Positions 41,170-49,721 of a stretch of 59,748 bases of DNA are shown piece by piece. How positions within the stretch are numbered: position 1 is the first letter of the stretch; every line of letters begins with the position of its first letter. This stretch comes from an uncultured Pelagibacteraceae bacterium. GTDB taxonomy: Bacteria; Pseudomonadota; Alphaproteobacteria; Pelagibacterales; Pelagibacteraceae. Both the position numbers and the translations under genes were made by a program. Location of the stretch: positions 1-59,748 of the forward strand of contig CACIHQ010000007.1 in the NCBI GenBank assembly GCA_902586495.1, in the 5' to 3' direction. The notes under the pieces are model-generated. The model was not told the origin of the DNA. It saw nothing but the letters and a program-made list of their open reading frames with translations, and made no database searches.

Positions 41170-41173
41170 TAAT
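41145..41173 (+). promoter_or_regulatory. Predicted ccrM promoter
   Basis: -35 TTGACC (41145-41150), 17-bp spacer, -10 TCTAAT (41168-41173). The start would fall near 41180, about 7 nt before the ATG at 41187, so the message would be nearly leaderless. Confidence 0.6.
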
Positions 41174-41186
41174 TTATTTTTTATAA

Positions 41187-42257
41187 ATGAACTCGATTTT
41201 CAAAAATAAATTAATTAATGGTGATAGCCTAAAGGAATTACAGAAAATTCCAGATGAGACTTTTGATTTAATTTTTGCAGATCCTCCCTATAACTTACAA
41301 TTAAAAAATGAACTTACAAGACCTGATAGAACAAAGGTTAATGCAGTAAATGATAAATGGGATCAATTTGAAAATTTTAAAAAATATGATGACTTTACTT
41401 ATTTGTGGTTGACTGAGTGTAAAAGGACTTTGAAAAAAAATGGAGCTATTTGGGTAATTGGTAGTTATCACAATATCTTCCGAGTTGGTACGGTAATACA
41501 AAATTTAGGTTTTTGGATTTTAAATGATGTCATTTGGAATAAAAAAAATCCTATGCCAAATTTTAGAGGGACACGTTTTACAAATGCTCATGAAACTTTA
41601 ATTTGGGCTTCAAAATCTGAAAAATCAAAATATACCTTTAACTATCAATCTTTAAAATGTTTAAATGATGATCTACAAATGAGGTCTAATTGGGAATTAC
41701 CAATTTGTAATGGCTCTGAAAGATTAAAAAAAAACGGTAAAAAAGTACACTCTACACAGAAACCTGAAGCCCTACTTCACAGAATTTTATTAGCAACTTC
41801 AAATAAAAATGATTTAATTTTAGATCCTTTTTTAGGTTCAGGAACAACAGCATCTGTTGCTAAAAAATTAGGAAGAAATTATTATGGAATTGAAAAAGAA
41901 AAGACTTATTTTAAAGCTGCTGAAAAAAGATTAAAGAAAACTAAACCTATAGAAGATGATTATTTAGATACTCTACAGAACGGTAGATCTAAACCAAGAA
42001 TACCATTTGGCTCTTTAGTTGAGTTAGGAATAATTAAACCAGGCACCACTATTTTCGATAATAAAAAGAAAATCAGTGCAAAAATTATGGCTGATGGCAG
42101 TATCAAACATGCTCAGACTGAGGGCTCAATTCATAAAGTAGCAGCTACAATCTTAGGTGCTGATAGCTGTAATGGATGGACCTATTGGCATTATAACTTA
42201 AATGGAAACGCAGTCCCTATCGATCATTTAAGACAAAGATTAATTTCTAATAGTTAG
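41187..42257 (+). CDS. ccrM: CcrM-type adenine-N6 DNA methyltransferase (GANTC)
   Basis: 356 residues, beta-class methylase: motif IV DPPY (32-35) precedes the SAM motif FLGSGTT (in LILDPFLGSGTTAS). The C-terminal 80 or so residues (KIMADGSIKHAQTEGSIHKVAATILGADSCNGWTYWHY region) are the extra DNA-binding domain found in CcrM of alphaproteobacteria. CcrM methylates GANTC after replication and ties transcription to cell-cycle stage. Three GANTC sites sit just upstream. Stop overlaps the convergent monooxygenase stop (TTAG). Confidence 0.94.
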   Translation: MNSIFKNKLINGDSLKELQKIPDETFDLIFADPPYNLQLKNELTRPDRTKVNAVNDKWDQFENFKKYDDFTYLWLTECKRTLKKNGAIWVIGSYHNIFRVGTVIQNLGFWILNDVIWNKKNPMPNFRGTRFTNAHETLIWASKSEKSKYTFNYQSLKCLNDDLQMRSNWELPICNGSERLKKNGKKVHSTQKPEALLHRILLATSNKNDLILDPFLGSGTTASVAKKLGRNYYGIEKEKTYFKAAEKRLKKTKPIEDDYLDTLQNGRSKPRIPFGSLVELGIIKPGTTIFDNKKKISAKIMADGSIKHAQTEGSIHKVAATILGADSCNGWTYWHYNLNGNAVPIDHLRQRLISNS

Positions 42258-43399
42258 TTTTTATATATTTTACCAAGATAGGCCTCTAGAAACTTTTTAT
42301 TTTTTACTAATCTTTTCAAAAAAATATTTCTTAATAATGTTGTTAAAGGATTAGATAAATGAAAAGCAAATTGATTAAATTTTGAGCGATTATTTACCAT
42401 CTTTATTTTATCAACTCTATTTCTAAAAAAATTACTCTCAGTATTATTCTCTATATTCTCAAATAATTCATATGCGCCCTCTATTGATTGCGATGCACCT
42501 TGAGCAAATGATGGTGAAAAAGCAAAAAAAGCATCTCCTATTAGATGAATATTATTATTATTAAGCTCAAAAAAATCATGGCTTACAAATACTGGGTATA
42601 TCTTTAAATCATTAATACTGTCAAAAAATTCCTTATTTAAGTTTGGAACTTTTTCTAAAATCTTTCTGATAAAATTATCATTTTTAAACAACGAAAAATC
42701 TTTTTGCTCATCCCCTGAAAGTTTAAATTTCATTACAGCTATGAAGTTTAAATCACCATTAGGAGATACAGGATAAATAACATAATGAAAATTTGAACCT
42801 AGAAACAATGAGATGTTTTTTTTATCAGCCATGTTTGAAGAACTTGGTATAATCCCTCTAATAGCTAACGTATCATTAAATTTTGCTTCAATTTGATTTT
42901 TTGATAACAGATTTTTACTCTTTGAAAAGACTCCATCTGAAATAATTAGATAATCAAATTCATAAATTTCATTATTTTCAAAAGAGACTTTAACGATTTC
43001 ATCTTGTTGTTCTATCTTTGAAATGATGTGGTCAAATTTTATTCTTTTTTCTAAATCTTTTTTTAAAAAATTAATAAGTGATGATCTTTTAAGAGTAGTA
43101 TATTTACAATTTTCAGTGTTAAAATCTGATATATTTAACTCACATATCTTATTAGAATTCTTAACTGAGTAAAAATTAATTTTATCTGGATTAAATTTTT
43201 CACTGTTTTCTAATTTATCAAACTGAATTTTATTTAATAGTTTGATACTGTTAACAGATAATTGAATACCATAACCTTCTTTTGAGTTGATTAAGCTATT
43301 TCTCTCAAAAATATTTACTTGATACTTTTTGTTTCTCTTAAATAAATTGGCAATGAATAGCCCTGAAATTCCAGCACCAATTATAGCTACTTTTTTCAT
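42254..43399 (-). CDS. FAD-dependent aromatic-type monooxygenase
   Basis: 381 residues. The N-terminal FAD-binding GAGISGLFIANLF, a middle DYLIISDGVFSKSKN (DG motif of flavoprotein hydroxylases), and C-terminal HLIGDAFFAFSPSFAQGASQSIEGAYEL (GD motif) define the PHBH/UbiH/salicylate-hydroxylase superfamily. Substrate unknown; a ubiquinone-ring hydroxylase or a small aromatic hydroxylase are both possible. Same strand as mutY, whose stop shares base 43399 with its start. Confidence 0.82.
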   Translation of the reverse strand: MKKVAIIGAGISGLFIANLFKRNKKYQVNIFERNSLINSKEGYGIQLSVNSIKLLNKIQFDKLENSEKFNPDKINFYSVKNSNKICELNISDFNTENCKYTTLKRSSLINFLKKDLEKRIKFDHIISKIEQQDEIVKVSFENNEIYEFDYLIISDGVFSKSKNLLSKNQIEAKFNDTLAIRGIIPSSSNMADKKNISLFLGSNFHYVIYPVSPNGDLNFIAVMKFKLSGDEQKDFSLFKNDNFIRKILEKVPNLNKEFFDSINDLKIYPVFVSHDFFELNNNNIHLIGDAFFAFSPSFAQGASQSIEGAYELFENIENNTESNFFRNRVDKIKMVNNRSKFNQFAFHLSNPLTTLLRNIFLKRLVKNKKFLEAYLGKIYKN

Positions 43400-44379
43400 T
43401 AATTTTTTTCTAAATATTTAACAACTTTCTTAGTGAATGATGGAAGCATATAATTATCTAATTTTCTTCTATCAAACCAGTAAGATGAAGGAAATCTTTT
43501 TGCATTTTTGAGATATTGAATTTTTATGTTCATATTCATGTTAGACATTTTAAAATTAAGATTTTCATTAAAATTTTTTGGGTTAGATAACTCTTCCATT
43601 GGAAAAATTTTTAAATTTTTAAGAAAACTAAATTTTGTGTTTTTAATCAATAAATATTTTCGATTTTTTTTATAAACTTTAAGAATGAAATATTTTTCTT
43701 TATTCTTTTTTATAATTTTAGCTAAATCAAAATCTTTCTTCTTAAAAGACTTACAATTTTTTGAGATTGGACACCCACCACATTCAGGATTTTTAGGTTT
43801 GCAAATAATTGCTCCCAATTCCATTAAAGCCTGTGCATAATCGTTTGCTCTTGATGAAATTCCAAAAATAGATTTTTTTTTTATTAGATTGTCTTTTTGA
43901 ATTTCCTTATATTTTTTTAAATAAAGATATCTTTTTATAACCCTTTCAATGTTTCCATCTAATGGAATACAGGATTTATTAAAGGCAATAGCTAATATTG
44001 CATTAGCAGTGTAATTCCCTATACCAGGTAAAGATATTAAATCCTCATAATTACTTGGAATTTTTCCATGATATTTACTAATTATAATTTTAGCAGTTTT
44101 TTGTAAATTTCTTACTCTTGAATAATATCCAAGACCTTCCCATAATTTTATTAAATCATATTCTTTAACTTTAGCGAGATCCGCAAGAGTGGGTAATTTT
44201 TTTATAAATCTGTTAAAAAAAGGAATAACAGTTACAACTTGTGTTTGTTGTAACATAAACTCACTTACCAATGTGTAATAATGCTTTTTATATGATGGTA
44301 CTTTTTTCCTCCATGGCAAATTTCTTTTATTTAAATCATACCATTTAAGAACTTTTTTTGTTATTATCTTTTCTTTCAT
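43399..44379 (-). CDS. mutY: A/G-specific adenine glycosylase
   Basis: 326 residues. The helix-hairpin-helix (LPGIGNYTANAILAIAF) with catalytic-region Asp (PLDGNIERV) is followed by the 4Fe-4S Cys pattern C-x6-C-x2-C-x5-C (CKPKNPECGGCPISKNC). The C-terminal NUDIX-like MutT domain that recognises 8-oxoG is present but divergent. It removes A opposite 8-oxoguanine. Start is adjacent (head to head, 0 bp) to the DciA-like gene start at 44380. Confidence 0.94.
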   Translation of the reverse strand: MKEKIITKKVLKWYDLNKRNLPWRKKVPSYKKHYYTLVSEFMLQQTQVVTVIPFFNRFIKKLPTLADLAKVKEYDLIKLWEGLGYYSRVRNLQKTAKIIISKYHGKIPSNYEDLISLPGIGNYTANAILAIAFNKSCIPLDGNIERVIKRYLYLKKYKEIQKDNLIKKKSIFGISSRANDYAQALMELGAIICKPKNPECGGCPISKNCKSFKKKDFDLAKIIKKNKEKYFILKVYKKNRKYLLIKNTKFSFLKNLKIFPMEELSNPKNFNENLNFKMSNMNMNIKIQYLKNAKRFPSSYWFDRRKLDNYMLPSFTKKVVKYLEKN

Positions 44380-44868
44380 ATGTATTTTAAAAATAATACT
44401 AAGCAGAGATTAAGATCCATTCAAGGCTTAAGATCTTTTAAAGACACCTTACCAACAAATATAAAAAAAGTTATTAACAAAAGAGGCCATATTTTTTCTG
44501 AAATACTTAATAATTGGAAATTTTTGGTAGGAGAAAGTCTCTTTAAAGTTTGTTTCCCAAAATCATTTAAAAATTCAAATAAATTTGGAGTTAGCACGTT
44601 GCTAATTATGGTAAAGAGAGGTCATGAGATAGATTTAGAATATTCAAAGAAAGAAATTATGGATAGGGTAAATAATTTTTTTGAAAATACAATAATTAAA
44701 AAAGTTAAATTTACTACTTTTGAGGAGGAAAGAAAGCAGGTAATCAGTAACAAAATAGAGAAAAAAACTGTGACAAGAAAAACATACCACAAAAAAATTG
44801 AGAGTGTTAAAAACGAAAAAATCAAAAAATCCCTAATTGAACTATCAAAAGTATTTAGAGAAAAATGA
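44380..44868 (+). CDS. DciA / DUF721 family protein
   Basis: 162 residues. The DUF721 pattern is seen in the N-terminal half (HIFSEILNNWKFLVGESLFKVCFPKSF, then STLLIMVKRGHEIDLEYSKKEIMDRVN), which folds like a KH domain. DciA proteins help load the replicative helicase DnaB in bacteria without DnaC. The C-terminal 50 residues are basic and variable. Its 3' end overlaps the dsbA-like start by 4 bp. Confidence 0.75.
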   Translation: MYFKNNTKQRLRSIQGLRSFKDTLPTNIKKVINKRGHIFSEILNNWKFLVGESLFKVCFPKSFKNSNKFGVSTLLIMVKRGHEIDLEYSKKEIMDRVNNFFENTIIKKVKFTTFEEERKQVISNKIEKKTVTRKTYHKKIESVKNEKIKKSLIELSKVFREK

Positions 44869-45440
44869 AAAAAACTATTTTATTAATTCTAGTTATTTTA
44901 GGATTTTCTATTCAAGTTAATGCTGAGATTAATCGTATTGTTTCTGGACAAGATGATGCCAAAATAACAATTATTGCTTACGAGTCCATGACTTGTAGTC
45001 ATTGCGCAGATTTTCACAATAATATTTATCCGTTACTTAAAAAAGAATTTATTGATACTGGTTTGGTAAAAATAGAATTTAGGCACTTTCCCTTAGATAT
45101 TGTCGCTCTTAATGCATCAAAAATTTCACAGTGCAAACAAGATCAAAGTTTAGAAATTATGATGAGTTTATATTCTGATCAGCAGGCTTGGATTAAAGGC
45201 AAAACAATAGAGGAGGCTAATGAAAACTTAAAAAAATTTGTTAAAAACAAAAATTTTACTTTAAATTTTGAAAAGTGCATAAGTGATAAAAAAATTGAAG
45301 ATTTTGTTCTAAGTGATCGAATCGAAGGCACTAAAAAATTTGAGATAAATTCCACTCCTACGATAATAATTAATGGAAAAAAGTTTGAGAAAACTCTTAA
45401 TTATAAAAATTTAAAAAAATCTCTAGAAAAGCTGATATAA
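44865..45440 (+). CDS. DsbA-like thiol:disulfide oxidoreductase
   Basis: 191 residues with a signal peptide (about 1-20, ending VNA). The thioredoxin-fold active site is CSHC (C44-C47, SMTCSHCADFH). A helical insertion and the cis-Pro segment (INSTPTIIINGKKF) follow. This is the DsbA/BdbD-type periplasmic oxidoreductase (Pfam Thioredoxin_4). It starts 4 bp inside the DciA-like gene and ends 8 bp before smc; the DUF721-dsbA-smc order is familiar in alphaproteobacteria. Confidence 0.88.
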   Translation: MKKTILLILVILGFSIQVNAEINRIVSGQDDAKITIIAYESMTCSHCADFHNNIYPLLKKEFIDTGLVKIEFRHFPLDIVALNASKISQCKQDQSLEIMMSLYSDQQAWIKGKTIEEANENLKKFVKNKNFTLNFEKCISDKKIEDFVLSDRIEGTKKFEINSTPTIIINGKKFEKTLNYKNLKKSLEKLI

Positions 45441-45448
45441 GCTAATTA

Positions 45449-47845
45449 ATGGAGTTTAAAAAAATCCAATTAAATGGGTTTAAGTCTTTTGCTGATAAAA
45501 CCAATTTCTTAATCGAAGATGGTTTAACTGGTATAGTTGGGCCTAACGGTTGTGGAAAATCAAATATTGTCGAGTCCATTAGGTGGGTTATGGGCGAAAC
45601 ATCTGCAAAAAGTTTACGTGGCTCAGGAATGGAAGATGTAATTTTTTCTGGCACTTCAAATAAACCATCTAAAAATATAGCTGAGGTTTCTATAACAGTT
45701 AAAAATGAAACAAGCGAGGGACCTGTTCAATATCGAGATGTTAATGAAATTAACGTAAGAAGAAAAATAGAAAAAGACAAGGGATCCAAGTTTTATATCA
45801 ATGATAAAGAGGTAAGAGCAAGAGATTCTCAAATGTTTTTTGCTGATTTATCCACTGGAGCTCACTCTCCATCGATGATTAGTCAGGGAAGAATTGGGGC
45901 TTTGGTAACAGCAAAACCTACTGATAGGAGAGCAATTCTTGAAGAGGCGGCTGGTATATCTGGTCTGCATGTAAGACGACATGAAGCTGAATTAAGATTG
46001 GGTGCAGCTGAAAATAATCTAAAGAGAGCAGATGAATTAAGAAGACAGCAAGAAAGACAACTAGCAAATCTTCAAAAACAAGCGGATGAGGCCACAAAAT
46101 ATAAAAACATAACAGATGAAATAAAAAAAATTGAAGCTGGTCTTTACTATCTGAAATTAATAGAAATTGATAAGGAAATAACAATCGAAAATGAAATAAA
46201 CACAGAGGCAGAAAGTGAAGTTAGTGGTTTTAATGAAAGAATTACAGAAATTGAAAAGTTAATCAAACTAGAAACAGAAAAGGTTACTCCATTAAGAGAA
46301 AAAAACATAGAAAATTTGTCTAAAATTCAAAGATTGAATTTAGAACTTCAGAGTTTGGATAAAGAAAATACTAGAACTCAAGAAGAGATTGAAAATATTA
46401 AAAAGTCGTTAACAACACTTAATGAAGATGTTTCAAGGGAAAAAGGAATTATTATAGATGCCAATTCTAATGAAAAAAGACTAAAGGAAGAAAAAAATGA
46501 ATTGATAGAAGTTGACTCAAAATATTTTGAAACAGAAAAAAAATCAAATCAGGATCTTAGAGAGTCAAAAAATTACTTAAGTGATGAGATTGAGAAAATA
46601 AAAGTTTTAATAAATTCTAAACAAAATGATGAAGCAGTAAATAGTTTAGATAATCTTGATAAAATAATTGATAAGTATGCTGACAGTTACAGTAAAAATC
46701 AAAATATTAAAGAAGAGTCGGTTAAAAGAAATGAGAGAATTAAGATAATTGAAAAAGAAATTGAAAGCTGGAAAAATTTACTCTCAAATTCTGAAAAAAT
46801 GGTCAATGAATTGATTGGTAGAAAGAATAATCTAAACAATCAATTGGAAATACTTGATAACCAACCAAAAGTACAAGCTGAAAAAAAAGGACAAATTTCT
46901 GAGAATTTAAGAAATTCAGAGGAAGAAAAAGAAGAAAATGAAAAAATTATAAATAATACTGATGAAAAAATTGACTCACTCAGAACGAAGCTTAATGAAA
47001 TACAAGAACAATCTATACAAATAAGAGAGAGAAAAGCAAGTTCTGGTGCAACTGTCGAAGGATTAAAAAAAAGAAAAAATGACCTTATAGATCGAATTAC
47101 CTCTGAGCTTAATTTGACTGAGGAAAATATCTTAGAGAATTCAAATTTAAATGGTATCGAAGAACTACCTGACGCTGTTAATCAAGAAGATTTATTAGAT
47201 AAAAAAAAACAGGAGAGAGAAAAATTAGGATCCGTTAATTTAAAAGCAGACGAAGAAACTAATAAATACGAGACTGAAATTAAAAAAATGGAGTCTGACC
47301 GAGCAGATTTAGTGACAGCAATTGAAAAATTAAAAGACAGTATTAATGAGCTCAACCAAAAAGGTAGAGAGAGATTGGTGGAAGCCTTTGAAAAAGTTAA
47401 TAGAAAATTCAATGAAGTTTATACAAAATTATTTAATGGTGGTAATGCAAAACTTGAACTCGTTGACTCAGATGATCCTCTAGAAGCAGGTTTAGAAATG
47501 TTGGTTAGTCCACCAGGAAAAAGACTTCAATCAATAACTCTATTATCGGGTGGAGAACAAGCTTTAACTGCACTATCACTTATCTTCGCAGTTTTTTTGA
47601 CTAATCCTTCTCCAATTTGTGTGTTAGATGAAGTAGATGCTCCTTTAGATGATGCTAATGTTACAAGATTTTGTAATTTATTAGATGAACTTACAAAAAT
47701 AACAAATACAAAGTTTATTATCGTTACACATCATGCATTGACAATGTCAAAAATGGATAGATTATACGGTGTAACCATGCCCGAAAAAGGAATAAGTCAG
47801 CTGGTAGCAGTTGATTTACAGAAAGCAGAGAGTATGGTTGCTTGA
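45449..47845 (+). CDS. smc: Chromosome segregation protein SMC, short form without visible hinge
   Basis: 798 residues, against 1150-1200 for usual bacterial SMC. The head halves are intact: Walker A GPNGCGKSN (31-39), the SLRGSGMEDVIFSG region, the GRIGALV..KP..RR Q-loop area, signature LLSGGEQ (698-704) and Walker B VLDEVDAPLDD (about 725-735). Between them, about residues 170-640 are heptad-like coiled coil. I see no hinge domain with its GG motifs; the middle (about 345-430) is short and polar. The frame is continuous and the ends are canonical, so it is not a broken gene. How it dimerises is unclear. ScpA/ScpB are not in the window. Confidence 0.85.
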   Translation: MEFKKIQLNGFKSFADKTNFLIEDGLTGIVGPNGCGKSNIVESIRWVMGETSAKSLRGSGMEDVIFSGTSNKPSKNIAEVSITVKNETSEGPVQYRDVNEINVRRKIEKDKGSKFYINDKEVRARDSQMFFADLSTGAHSPSMISQGRIGALVTAKPTDRRAILEEAAGISGLHVRRHEAELRLGAAENNLKRADELRRQQERQLANLQKQADEATKYKNITDEIKKIEAGLYYLKLIEIDKEITIENEINTEAESEVSGFNERITEIEKLIKLETEKVTPLREKNIENLSKIQRLNLELQSLDKENTRTQEEIENIKKSLTTLNEDVSREKGIIIDANSNEKRLKEEKNELIEVDSKYFETEKKSNQDLRESKNYLSDEIEKIKVLINSKQNDEAVNSLDNLDKIIDKYADSYSKNQNIKEESVKRNERIKIIEKEIESWKNLLSNSEKMVNELIGRKNNLNNQLEILDNQPKVQAEKKGQISENLRNSEEEKEENEKIINNTDEKIDSLRTKLNEIQEQSIQIRERKASSGATVEGLKKRKNDLIDRITSELNLTEENILENSNLNGIEELPDAVNQEDLLDKKKQEREKLGSVNLKADEETNKYETEIKKMESDRADLVTAIEKLKDSINELNQKGRERLVEAFEKVNRKFNEVYTKLFNGGNAKLELVDSDDPLEAGLEMLVSPPGKRLQSITLLSGGEQALTALSLIFAVFLTNPSPICVLDEVDAPLDDANVTRFCNLLDELTKITNTKFIIVTHHALTMSKMDRLYGVTMPEKGISQLVAVDLQKAESMVA

Positions 47846-47858
47846 TTAAAATAATCAG

Positions 47859-48134
47859 ATGTCTAAAAATCAGTTCAAAACTCGCTTAGAAATTGCAAAA
47901 AAAAAACTCTCAAAGAAAAACAATGAAAATAAAAAGCAGAATTCATCGCCTATTGGCTCAGCTTTTAAGCTAAGTACAGAGCTAGTGTCTGCCGTTGCTG
48001 TAGGGACAATTATTGGGTTTATTTTAGACAATACCTTTGGTACTAAACCATGGTTAATATTAATTTTTTTTTTTGTAGGTGTAATCGCAGGTATTATGAA
48101 TGTGATTAGATCTGCTAAAAACATGCAAAAATAG
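47859..48134 (+). CDS. atpI: ATP synthase protein I (AtpI-type)
   Basis: 91 residues: a basic, Lys/Asn-rich N-terminus followed by two membrane helices (about 38-57 and 66-83) with the family glycine pattern VAVGTIIGFILDNTFGTKPWLI. AtpI assists c-ring assembly or ion transport for F1F0 ATP synthase. It opens the F0 operon 14 bp after smc, so transcription may read through from smc. Confidence 0.85.
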   Translation: MSKNQFKTRLEIAKKKLSKKNNENKKQNSSPIGSAFKLSTELVSAVAVGTIIGFILDNTFGTKPWLILIFFFVGVIAGIMNVIRSAKNMQK

Positions 48135-48145
48135 ATGTAAGATTT

Positions 48146-48880
48146 ATGGCAGCAAATCCAATGACTCAATTCGAAGTTTACAGAATTGGGCCAGAAATAA
48201 AAATCGGGGCTTTTGATATCTCATTTACAAATGCAAGTTTGTTTATGGTGGTCAGCTCTCTTGCAATTCTCGTGATCTTTAATTTAGGGGCTAAAAAAAA
48301 TTCTATGCTACCTAATAAGATTCAACTATTAGCAGAATTAAGCTACACATTCGTATCTAAAATGATCAGCGATACAGCAGGATCTAAAGCAAAACCTTAT
48401 TTTGCTTTTATATTTTCATTATTTATGTTTGTTCTTTTTTGTAACATGTTTGGAATGATACCTTATACCTTCACAGTGACTAGTCATATAATAGTAACAT
48501 TCATTTTAGCTGCATTCATATTCATCGGTGTAACAATTATTGGTTTTATAAAACATGGACTTGGTTATTTAAAACTTTTTGTACCAAGTGGAGTTCCTGT
48601 TGTTTTATTGCCTTTGATAGTTGTCATTGAAATAATCTCGTATCTAAGTAGACCTATTAGTTTATCAGTCAGACTTTTTGCTAATATGATGGCAGGTCAC
48701 ACAATGATGAAAGTTTTCGGAGGTTTTGTTATAAGCCTTGGGATAGTTGGAGGATGGCTTCCTTTAACATTTTCTGTTGCATTAACTGGTTTGGAGATCT
48801 TAGTTGCTTTTCTTCAAGCTTATGTTTTCGCAATTTTAACATGCATCTATTTAAATGATGCATTAAATTTACACCATTAA
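48146..48880 (+). CDS. atpB: F0 ATP synthase subunit a
   Basis: 244 residues with five to six membrane helices. The essential Arg is in SVRLFANMMAGH, within the conserved RPISLSVRLFAN segment. LNDALNLHH closes the C-terminus. Subunit a forms the proton half-channels next to the c-ring. Second gene of the F0 operon. Confidence 0.97.
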   Translation: MAANPMTQFEVYRIGPEIKIGAFDISFTNASLFMVVSSLAILVIFNLGAKKNSMLPNKIQLLAELSYTFVSKMISDTAGSKAKPYFAFIFSLFMFVLFCNMFGMIPYTFTVTSHIIVTFILAAFIFIGVTIIGFIKHGLGYLKLFVPSGVPVVLLPLIVVIEIISYLSRPISLSVRLFANMMAGHTMMKVFGGFVISLGIVGGWLPLTFSVALTGLEILVAFLQAYVFAILTCIYLNDALNLHH

Positions 48881-48885
48881 CTAAC

Positions 48886-48893
48886 AAAGGAGG
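48886..48893 (+). promoter_or_regulatory. Strong ribosome binding site of atpE
   Basis: AAAGGAGG, 5 nt before the atpE ATG (48899): the best Shine-Dalgarno match I noticed in the window. It fits the high copy number of subunit c per complex. Confidence 0.85.
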
Positions 48894-48898
48894 ATATA

Positions 48899-49126
48899 AT
48901 GGAATTAGAAGCAGCAAAAATGATCGGGGCAGGTTTAGCGGCAATCGCTTTAGCTGGTGCTGGTGTCGGAATTGGGATAATTTTTGGAAATTATCTTTCA
49001 GGTGCAATGAGAAATCCATCTGCAGCACAAAAACAGTTTCCTAATTTATTATTGGGTTTTGCTTTAGCAGAAGCTACAGGACTATTTGGTTTGGTAGTCG
49101 CGTTAATCATTCTTTTCGCATTTTAA
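48899..49126 (+). CDS. atpE: F0 ATP synthase subunit c
   Basis: 75 residues: two membrane helices with the glycine-rich first helix (ALAGAGVGIGIIFG), polar loop RNPSAAQKQF, and the proton-carrying Glu of the second helix in FALAEATGLF. It forms the rotor ring. The translation start has an almost perfect Shine-Dalgarno sequence. I see nothing that suggests Na+ rather than H+ specificity. Confidence 0.97.
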   Translation: MELEAAKMIGAGLAAIALAGAGVGIGIIFGNYLSGAMRNPSAAQKQFPNLLLGFALAEATGLFGLVVALIILFAF

Positions 49127-49130
49127 TTTG

Positions 49131-49721
49131 ATGATCAAAAAATATTTTTTTCAGTTAATATTTTTTTACACCTTTTTTTCAAAAAGTGTTTTTGCAGCTG
49201 AAAGTGGAGGTATGCCTCAATTAAATCCTGAGTTTTGGATTTCCCAAATTTTTTGGCTTACATTAGTTTTTGGTATTTTGTATATCGTCTTATCTAAGCT
49301 GATATTGCCAAAAATAAGTTCGAATCTTGAATTAAGAAAATCCCAGATACAAGAAAATATTGAGGCAGCTGATAAACAAAGAGAAGATAGTGAAATAAAG
49401 CTTAAAGAATATGATAATATAATCTCCAAAAGCAAACTGGACTCAAAAAATCTTTTTAATGAGACTAGAGAAAAAACATTAAAAGCTATAAATATTAAAA
49501 AAGAGACTTTAGAAAAACAAATTGATGATGAAATCAAAAAAGCTGAAATTGAAATTAATCAGCTTAGAAAAAATGCTCCTCAAAAAATAAATAGGATCGC
49601 AATCGAAACATCTTCAGAAATACTGAAAAATGTAATTGGTGCTGAAATCAATAACAGTAGTATTTCAGCTATTGTTGATGACCTATATAAAAAAAATGAA
49701 AACAAATATTATGGTGATTGA
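49131..49721 (+). CDS. atpF': F0 ATP synthase subunit b'
   Basis: 196 residues from ATG 49131 (a TTG just before it at 49128 is the weaker alternative). A signal-like leader (FFYTFFSKSVFAAES) precedes the membrane segment (FWISQIFWLTLVFGILYIVLS). A long charged helix follows (RKSQIQENIEAADKQREDSE). This is the b' paralogue typical of photosynthetic and alphaproteobacterial ATP synthases, forming a b-b' peripheral stalk. Its end overlaps the b subunit start by 11 bp. Confidence 0.92.
   Translation: MIKKYFFQLIFFYTFFSKSVFAAESGGMPQLNPEFWISQIFWLTLVFGILYIVLSKLILPKISSNLELRKSQIQENIEAADKQREDSEIKLKEYDNIISKSKLDSKNLFNETREKTLKAINIKKETLEKQIDDEIKKAEIEINQLRKNAPQKINRIAIETSSEILKNVIGAEINNSSISAIVDDLYKKNENKYYGD

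Noticed and set aside
45918..46184. Minus-strand frame in smc
   Set aside because: Shadow of the SMC coding frame, with no recognisable protein and no start context.
47870..48169. Minus-strand frame over atpI
   Set aside because: Opposite the AtpI membrane helices; the reverse frame of such helices is often open.
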